Positions 31,313 to 35,068 of a stretch of DNA of 35,068 nt are shown in pieces. The notes under the pieces were generated by a model that did not search any database, had not been told where the DNA came from, and saw only the letters and a list, made by a program, of their open reading frames with translations. This stretch comes from Thermoplasmata archaeon. Its GTDB lineage: Archaea; Thermoplasmatota; Thermoplasmata; Lutacidiplasmatales; UBA184. Position 1 is the first letter of the stretch, and each line of letters opens with the position of its first letter. The stretch covers positions 1 to 35,068 of the forward strand of contig JASHUJ010000186.1 of assembly GCA_030040035.1 (NCBI GenBank), written 5' to 3'. Made by a program: the position numbers and the translations under genes.

Positions 31313-31846
31313 TCAGGCGGCGACCGGGACGACGAGCTCGCCGCCCGGCTTTTGCATCGACGGCTGGCGCTTCGTCGCCACGCCCTTCGTCTGCCAGAAG
31401 ATCTCCGCGAAGTCCTGGACGAGCTTGAGGAGCTCCTGTGCGTCCGTGAGGGCGATCCCCTGGCGGCACTTCGACGCCTGCTTCAGGATCTGGAAGACGA
31501 GATCGGAGGTCTTCGGGAACTGCTTCAGGTGGTCGGGGGTGAAATAGTCGCCCCAGATCACGCGGACCTGCTGCTTCACCAGTTCCGCGTGCTGCTCCTT
31601 GACCGCCGTGTACCGCGCCATCTTGGAGGAGTACGCCGCCCGCTCCTCGGGCTTCGAGTCCGTGGGGGGCTGGGGGAGCTCGCCGATCAGCTGGTCCATC
31701 CGGATCACGGTCAGGGCGGCCAGCTGCGCCTCGTGCGGGTCATAAATACCGCACGGAATGTCGCAGTGGGCGTAGACCGTGCGCGGGGGATGCACGCGGT
31801 CCCAGAGGCGTTCGACCCAGTCGAGCGAGCGAGAGGGGGCGGACAT
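31313..31846 (-). CDS. sodN: Nickel-type superoxide dismutase (pro-form)
   Basis: Ni-SOD converts superoxide to peroxide and oxygen at a nickel centre held by the first residues of the mature chain. The nickel hook HCDIPCGIYDP is at 27-37, matching HCxxPCxxY, so residues 1-26 would be a leader removed to expose His27; Cys28 and Cys32 would bind nickel. Further family blocks are VKEQHAELVKQQVRVIWGDYF and the ending EIFWQTKG. The mature length would be 151, longer than the usual 117 or so, with an insertion around LPQPPTDSKPEERAAYSSK and a tail of about 20 residues. A TTTATC box lies 29 nt before the ATG. The maturation protease is encoded divergently next door. Confidence 0.93.
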   Translation of the reverse strand: MSAPSRSLDWVERLWDRVHPPRTVYAHCDIPCGIYDPHEAQLAALTVIRMDQLIGELPQPPTDSKPEERAAYSSKMARYTAVKEQHAELVKQQVRVIWGDYFTPDHLKQFPKTSDLVFQILKQASKCRQGIALTDAQELLKLVQDFAEIFWQTKGVATKRQPSMQKPGGELVVPVAA

Positions 31847-31869
31847 GCCCGGGCGAGCCCGGAGGGGCC

Positions 31870-31875
31870 GATAAA
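31870..31875 (-). promoter_or_regulatory. TATA-like box for sodN
   Basis: TTTATC on the minus strand, its first T 29 nt before ATG 31846, predicting a leaderless sodN mRNA. It touches the sodX start region, so transcription of the two genes may interfere or be co-regulated. No Nur-like palindrome was recognised. Confidence 0.5.
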
Positions 31876-31876
31876 G

Positions 31877-32263
31877 GTGCCGGCGCGCAACGATCCGGCC
31901 GCGGCCCCACCGCCGGAGCGGGCGCGGGTCTCCCGCTGGCGGACCCGCCGGGTGGAGGTCGCGGACGCGAGCATGGCCCCGACCCTGCGGCCCGGGGATC
32001 GGCTATTGGTCGACCGCGGGGCGTACCGCACCGCCCCGCCCGAGATCGGGGACATCGTCGTCCTGATCGACCCGGAGCGCTCGGACCGCTGGCTCATCAA
32101 GCGGGTGCTCGCCGTCGATCCGGGCGCCGGCACGCTGGAGGTCCGGGGCGATGCGCGGGAGGTCGCCCGGGACAGCCGTCAGTTCGGGGCCGTGCCACTG
32201 CGTTCCGTCATCGGCCGGGCGTTCCGCCGCTACCACCCTCCCGACCGGATCGGCGACCTCTAG
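31877..32263 (+). CDS. sodX: Ni-SOD maturation protease SodX (S24/S26 family)
   Basis: A small signal-peptidase-like serine protease that trims the Ni-SOD leader. From GTG 31877 it has 128 residues; GTG 31952 would give 103. The catalytic Ser is in VADASMAPTLRPGDRLLVDR and the Lys base in DRWLIKRVLAVDPG. The fold ends with the typical strand RSVIGRAFRRY. There is no N-terminal membrane helix, unlike signal peptidase I but as in SodX proteins. Its position divergent to sodN strongly supports the assignment, since the two nearly always occur together. The start is uncertain because the nearest TATA box serves sodN. Confidence 0.88.
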   Translation: MPARNDPAAAPPPERARVSRWRTRRVEVADASMAPTLRPGDRLLVDRGAYRTAPPEIGDIVVLIDPERSDRWLIKRVLAVDPGAGTLEVRGDAREVARDSRQFGAVPLRSVIGRAFRRYHPPDRIGDL

Positions 32264-32278
32264 GGTCCCCCCCAACGC

Positions 32279-32306
32279 TTAAGCGATGTGTGAAATGCAC
32301 ACATCG
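32279..32306 (+). promoter_or_regulatory. TATA box and 9-bp palindromic operator of wtpABC
   Basis: TTAAG (32279-32283) begins 28 nt before ATG 32307. The perfect inverted repeat CGATGTGTG-AAATG-CACACATCG (32284-32306) fills the whole distance between the TATA box and the start codon. A protein bound here would cover the transcription start. This is a likely repressor site answering to molybdate or tungstate. It does not resemble the E. coli ModE site as I know it. Confidence 0.65.
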
Positions 32307-33470
32307 ATGTCCGCAGCTGCCCCGGCTCCGACCCCGTCGACGCTCCCGCCGCCGCCTCCCGGACCCGGCACTTCCACGGCCGTCTGGATCGTGGTCGTGA
32401 TCGTGATCGCCGCGGCGGTCGGAGGACTCGGGTTCTACGCCGGGTACGAGTACCGCGGCTCGTCCGCCTCGTCGCCCAGCGGCATCGTGAACTCTACGCT
32501 GTCGATCCTGGGCGCCGGCACCCTGACGTACACGTTCCCCGAGCTGGCGAGCGCGCTCGTCAACGAGACCCCGGGCATCTCCGCGCCGGCCGCGGCCCAG
32601 ACGTACGAGGGCTCCCTCGATATCACGACCGCGATCACGACGCTGGACGCGAAGGCGGACGTCGCTGCCCTCGCCGACTTCCGATTGATCCCGCAGCTCC
32701 TCCAGCCGACGTACGCGAGCTACGAGGTCGTGTTCGCCCACACCCAGGAGGTCCTCATCTACAACTCGTCGATCTCGGAGTTCAACGGGATCAGCCCCTC
32801 GAACTGGGGCCAGAAGCTCGTCAACGCGGTGACCAGTCCGGGCGTGCCCCGCTTCGGCGTCTGGAACGCCTCGACCGACCCGAACGGCTACAACGAGATC
32901 TTCACGATGATGCTGCAGGGCCAGATGTACCAGGGCGGGAACCTCTCCGCCGTCTACGGCCACTTCTACAGCGGTGCCCCGGGCAGCTACGCGACCCCCA
33001 ACCCGTCGACCACCATCCTCGAGCACGAGTCCCAGGCGGCGAACCTCGTCCGCACGGGCGTCGTCTCGGCCGTGATCACGTACAAGCCGGTCGCGCTCCA
33101 GAACAACCTCTCCTACGTGCCGATCGATCCGACCGTCGGGCTCTATTCGAACGACTCGGCCGCCTTGAACACTTACGCGGCCCTGCCCGGGACGCAGATC
33201 ATCTCCTCCTCGGGCGCGCTCGTCACGGTCCATCCTGCGCCGATCTTCTTCGCGGTGACCGTCCCGCTGAACGCGCCGAACCCGGCGCTCGGCGCCGCGT
33301 TCATCCACCTCATCCTGTCCCCCGTCGGTCGATCGATCCTGACGGAGGACAACGCCTGGACCCCGGTCTATCCGGGCTGGACGAACAACATGACCGCGGT
33401 CCCCCCGGTGCTCGCGCCGGACGTCGTCCCCCTGCCCGCCTGGGCGGCGCCGTTCGTCCCTAGTTCATGA
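32307..33470 (+). CDS. wtpA: Tungstate/molybdate ABC transporter substrate-binding protein
   Basis: A 387-residue extracellular binding lipoprotein-like protein, from ATG 32307. ATG-type starts further up, including 32286, fall inside the palindrome. The Pro-rich N-terminus is cytoplasmic, followed by one membrane anchor at about 25-45 (AVWIVVVIVIAAAVGGLGFY). The family blocks that separate WtpA from ModA are visible: ADVAALADFRLIPQLLQPTY, VVFAHTQEVLIYN, SNWGQKLV, GVWNASTDPNGYNEIFTM (DPNGYN for the usual DPCGYR) and the C-terminal APIFFAVTVPLNAPNPALGA. It delivers oxyanions to WtpBC. It probably supplies molybdenum for the hydroxylase at 9558-13083 (inference). The stop overlaps wtpB as ATGA. 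Confidence 0.9.
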   Translation: MSAAAPAPTPSTLPPPPPGPGTSTAVWIVVVIVIAAAVGGLGFYAGYEYRGSSASSPSGIVNSTLSILGAGTLTYTFPELASALVNETPGISAPAAAQTYEGSLDITTAITTLDAKADVAALADFRLIPQLLQPTYASYEVVFAHTQEVLIYNSSISEFNGISPSNWGQKLVNAVTSPGVPRFGVWNASTDPNGYNEIFTMMLQGQMYQGGNLSAVYGHFYSGAPGSYATPNPSTTILEHESQAANLVRTGVVSAVITYKPVALQNNLSYVPIDPTVGLYSNDSAALNTYAALPGTQIISSSGALVTVHPAPIFFAVTVPLNAPNPALGAAFIHLILSPVGRSILTEDNAWTPVYPGWTNNMTAVPPVLAPDVVPLPAWAAPFVPSS

Positions 33471-34345
33471 GCGCGGGGGGCACCCGCCCCCCGCGTGCCG
33501 GCCGCGTCCGCGGCCTCCCGTGGCTCGTCCTGCAGGCCGTCCTCACGGCCTCGCTCCTCCTCCTCCTGCTCCTGCCGATCTACGGGCTCTTCACCTACGC
33601 CCCGCCGTCGCAGATCCTGGCGGCGGCGACCAACCCGGCGGTCGACGAAGCGATCTGGCTCACCCTGTTCGCGTCGGGCCTGACGGTCCTCGGCGCCGTG
33701 ATCTTCGCGATCCCGGCGGGCTACCTGCTCGCCCGGCGCCGGTTCCCGGGCAAGAGCGTCGTCGAGTCCGCGATCGCGCTGCCCATCGCCGTCCCGCACC
33801 TGATGGTCGGTCTCGGGCTCTTCCTCGTGCTCGTGCTGCCCGGGACCCCGCTCTACCGGTTCACGACGGCGATCGGCTTCCCCGTCTACTACACGATCTG
33901 GGGCGTCGTGCTCGTGATGATGATCGTCAGCTTGCCGTACACGGTCTTCGCGGCCGAGCTCTCGTTCCGGGCGGTCGACGCGCGGGTCCTCGAGGCCGCC
34001 CGCTCGCTCGGAGCCGGACCGGCGAGCGCGTTCCTCACCGTCTCCTTCCCCCTCGCCCTGCGCGGCATCGTGGCGGGACTGCTCCTCACCTGGGCGCGGG
34101 CCGTGAGCGAGATCGGCGGGATCCTGATCCTCGCCTACGTCGTCTACCCCGGGGGGCCGTACAACGGACCGGTCACGTCCACGATCTCGGTCCTCGTCTA
34201 CAACCTCTTCCAGGCGGGGGACCTCGCGGGGGCGGCGGCGGTCAGCTCGGTCTTCCTGCTCGTCGCGTTCGTCATCTTCCTCGCGGTCCGTCTCGGCGAG
34301 CGCTCCGGCTGGCTGCCGTGGCGACGGGGGGAGGTCGTCCCGTGA
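33467..34345 (+). CDS. wtpB: Tungstate/molybdate ABC transporter permease
   Basis: A 292-residue membrane protein with the fold of molybdate-type permeases. About six transmembrane helices are visible: LVLQAVLTASLLLLLLLPIY near 20-40, WLTLFASGLTVLGAVIFAIP, then IALPIAVPHLMVGLGLFLVL, the segment around WGVVLVMMIVSLPYTVF, IVAGLLLTWARAVSEIGGIL and a last helix SSVFLLVAFVIFLAV. The cytoplasmic EAA loop that docks on the ATPase is EAARSLGAGPASAFLTVSFP. The start ATG shares ATGA with the wtpA stop, and its own stop shares GTGA with wtpC, so the three genes are translationally coupled. Confidence 0.94.
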   Translation: MSAGGTRPPRAGRVRGLPWLVLQAVLTASLLLLLLLPIYGLFTYAPPSQILAAATNPAVDEAIWLTLFASGLTVLGAVIFAIPAGYLLARRRFPGKSVVESAIALPIAVPHLMVGLGLFLVLVLPGTPLYRFTTAIGFPVYYTIWGVVLVMMIVSLPYTVFAAELSFRAVDARVLEAARSLGAGPASAFLTVSFPLALRGIVAGLLLTWARAVSEIGGILILAYVVYPGGPYNGPVTSTISVLVYNLFQAGDLAGAAAVSSVFLLVAFVIFLAVRLGERSGWLPWRRGEVVP

Positions 34346-35068
34346 CCGTCTGGTCGGTCGAGGGGCTCGAGACGCACCTCGACGGGTTCCGGCTCGGCCC
34401 GATCGACCTCGCCCTCGCGCCCGGCCGCGTGGTCGCGGTGCTCGGGAGCTCGGGGGCCGGCAAGACCACGCTCCTGCGGGCGGTCGCCGGATTCCTCCCC
34501 GCCGATCGCGGACGCGTGGTCCGGGACGGTATGGAGCTCACCGGCGCCCCGCCCGAACGCCGCCGGCTCGGCTACGTTCCCCAGGGGCTCGGGCTCTTCC
34601 CGCACCGCACCGTGGAACGCAACGTGAGCTACGCGCTCGAGATGCGGGGCCGGACCGACGCCCGCCCCCGGGCCCGCGCGATGCTCGCGCGATTCGGCCT
34701 CACTCCGCTCGCGCGCCGCTACCCGGCCCGGTTGAGCGGCGGGGAGCTCGAACGGGTCGCGCTCGCGCGGGCCCTCGCCGCCGAGCCCGAGCTCGTCCTC
34801 TGGGACGAGCCGTGGCAGGCGCTCGACGTCGAGGCGCGCTTCGCCCTCGGCGGGGTGTTCGACGAGCTGCGCGGCGCGGCGCACGTGCCCTCGATCGTCG
34901 TGACGCACGACCCCGAGCTGGCGTTCTCGGTCGCCGACACGTTCGTCGTCCTGCGCCGCGGGCGGGTCGCGTTCCACGGCCCGCCCGAAGAGCTGCTCGA
35001 ACGCCCGATCGACTCGTTCAGCGCCCGGTTCGTCGGCTACGAGAACGTCTACGATCCCGCCACGCTCG
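34342..35068 (+). CDS. wtpC: Tungstate/molybdate ABC transporter ATP-binding protein (partial)
   Basis: The ATPase of the importer, open at the window edge after 242 codons, with no stop reached. It begins at GTG 34342 in a GTGA overlap with wtpB. Walker A is GSSGAGKT (35-42), the Q-loop YVPQG has Gln81, the signature is LSGGELERVALARAL (131-145), Walker B is LVLWDEPW (Asp155, Glu156), and the switch His is in VVTHDPE. The WDEPW variant replaces the common LDEPL, but catalytic residues are intact. The sequence ends with RFVGYENVYDP, the usual linker to the C-terminal regulatory domain of WtpC/ModC proteins, whose presence cannot be judged here. Confidence 0.93.
   Translation, partial: MTVWSVEGLETHLDGFRLGPIDLALAPGRVVAVLGSSGAGKTTLLRAVAGFLPADRGRVVRDGMELTGAPPERRRLGYVPQGLGLFPHRTVERNVSYALEMRGRTDARPRARAMLARFGLTPLARRYPARLSGGELERVALARALAAEPELVLWDEPWQALDVEARFALGGVFDELRGAAHVPSIVVTHDPELAFSVADTFVVLRRGRVAFHGPPEELLERPIDSFSARFVGYENVYDPATL

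Noticed and set aside
32284-32306. The palindrome as a terminator for sodX
   Set aside because: There is no T-run after it, and it is placed exactly between the TATA box and the start codon of wtpA, which fits an operator better.
1-35068. CRISPR arrays, insertion sequences, integrase sites or prophage genes
   Set aside because: No regularly spaced repeats, transposase-like proteins or long direct repeats were noticed anywhere.

Overview
This window reads as a very GC-rich (roughly 70% by eye), tightly packed archaeal chromosome segment. The archaeal signs are a DNA polymerase D large subunit (PolC/DP2), the archaeal purine enzyme PurP, an archaeal FtsZ1-type tubulin homologue, and a tRNA with a bulge-helix-bulge intron. 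A TTAAG/ATAAG/TTTAT promoter box also lies 28-29 nt upstream of many start codons, as in leaderless archaeal transcription. DP2 and FtsZ argue against Crenarchaeota. A GC-rich member of the Thermoplasmatota is my best guess (inference). Several genes look bacterial in origin: PolX, bifunctional PurH, Ni-superoxide dismutase with its protease, HutH, and the alpha/beta hydrolase.

Layout, left to right. 1-2960: a GNAT acetyltransferase, PolX with a decayed PHP domain, a zinc-finger protein and a small membrane protein. 2977-7171 (minus): a STAND-like ATPase with TPR repeats, then nadC and nadA for NAD synthesis. 7211-9543 (minus): purP and gcvT, overlapping by 4 nt. 9558-13083 (minus): a three-subunit molybdenum hydroxylase (FAD, 2Fe-2S and Mo subunits) in a GTGA-coupled operon. 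It diverges from a winged-helix regulator and a small beta-rich protein (13183-14012). 14024-14123 (minus): tRNA-Arg(UCG), interrupted inside its T-loop by a 25-nt intron with a complete BHB motif. 14175-17510 (minus): polC. 17603-20986: a TetR regulator with an AT-rich palindrome on its promoter, an ABC-2 type exporter (ATPase and permease) and an alpha/beta hydrolase. 21164-22710: ftsZ with a structured leader, overlapped by a probable divergent RNase P Pop5 subunit. 22739-23728 (minus): a pilin-like surface protein. 23857-26984: purH, a thioredoxin and a MutY-Nudix fusion. 26860-31293: a GlcD-type FAD oxidase, a degenerate receiver-domain protein, a zinc-ribbon protein and hutH. 31313-32263: sodN (Ni-SOD) and, divergently, its maturation protease sodX. 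32279-35068: a tungstate/molybdate transporter wtpABC behind a 9-bp palindrome that fills the space between TATA box and start codon. wtpC runs off the window.

How the genes fit together. A molybdenum hydroxylase and a Mo/W importer sit about 20 kb apart, and the importer has what looks like its own repressor site. PurP and PurH give two different enzymes for the formylation of AICAR, one formate/ATP-dependent and one folate-dependent. GcvT also implies a tetrahydrofolate-type C1 carrier. Oxidative-damage genes (Ni-SOD, MutY-Nudix, thioredoxin) suggest an oxygen-exposed life. The most unusual item is the T-loop intron in tRNA-Arg. No gene-free stretch exceeds 300 bases, and no CRISPR array, insertion sequence or rRNA was seen.
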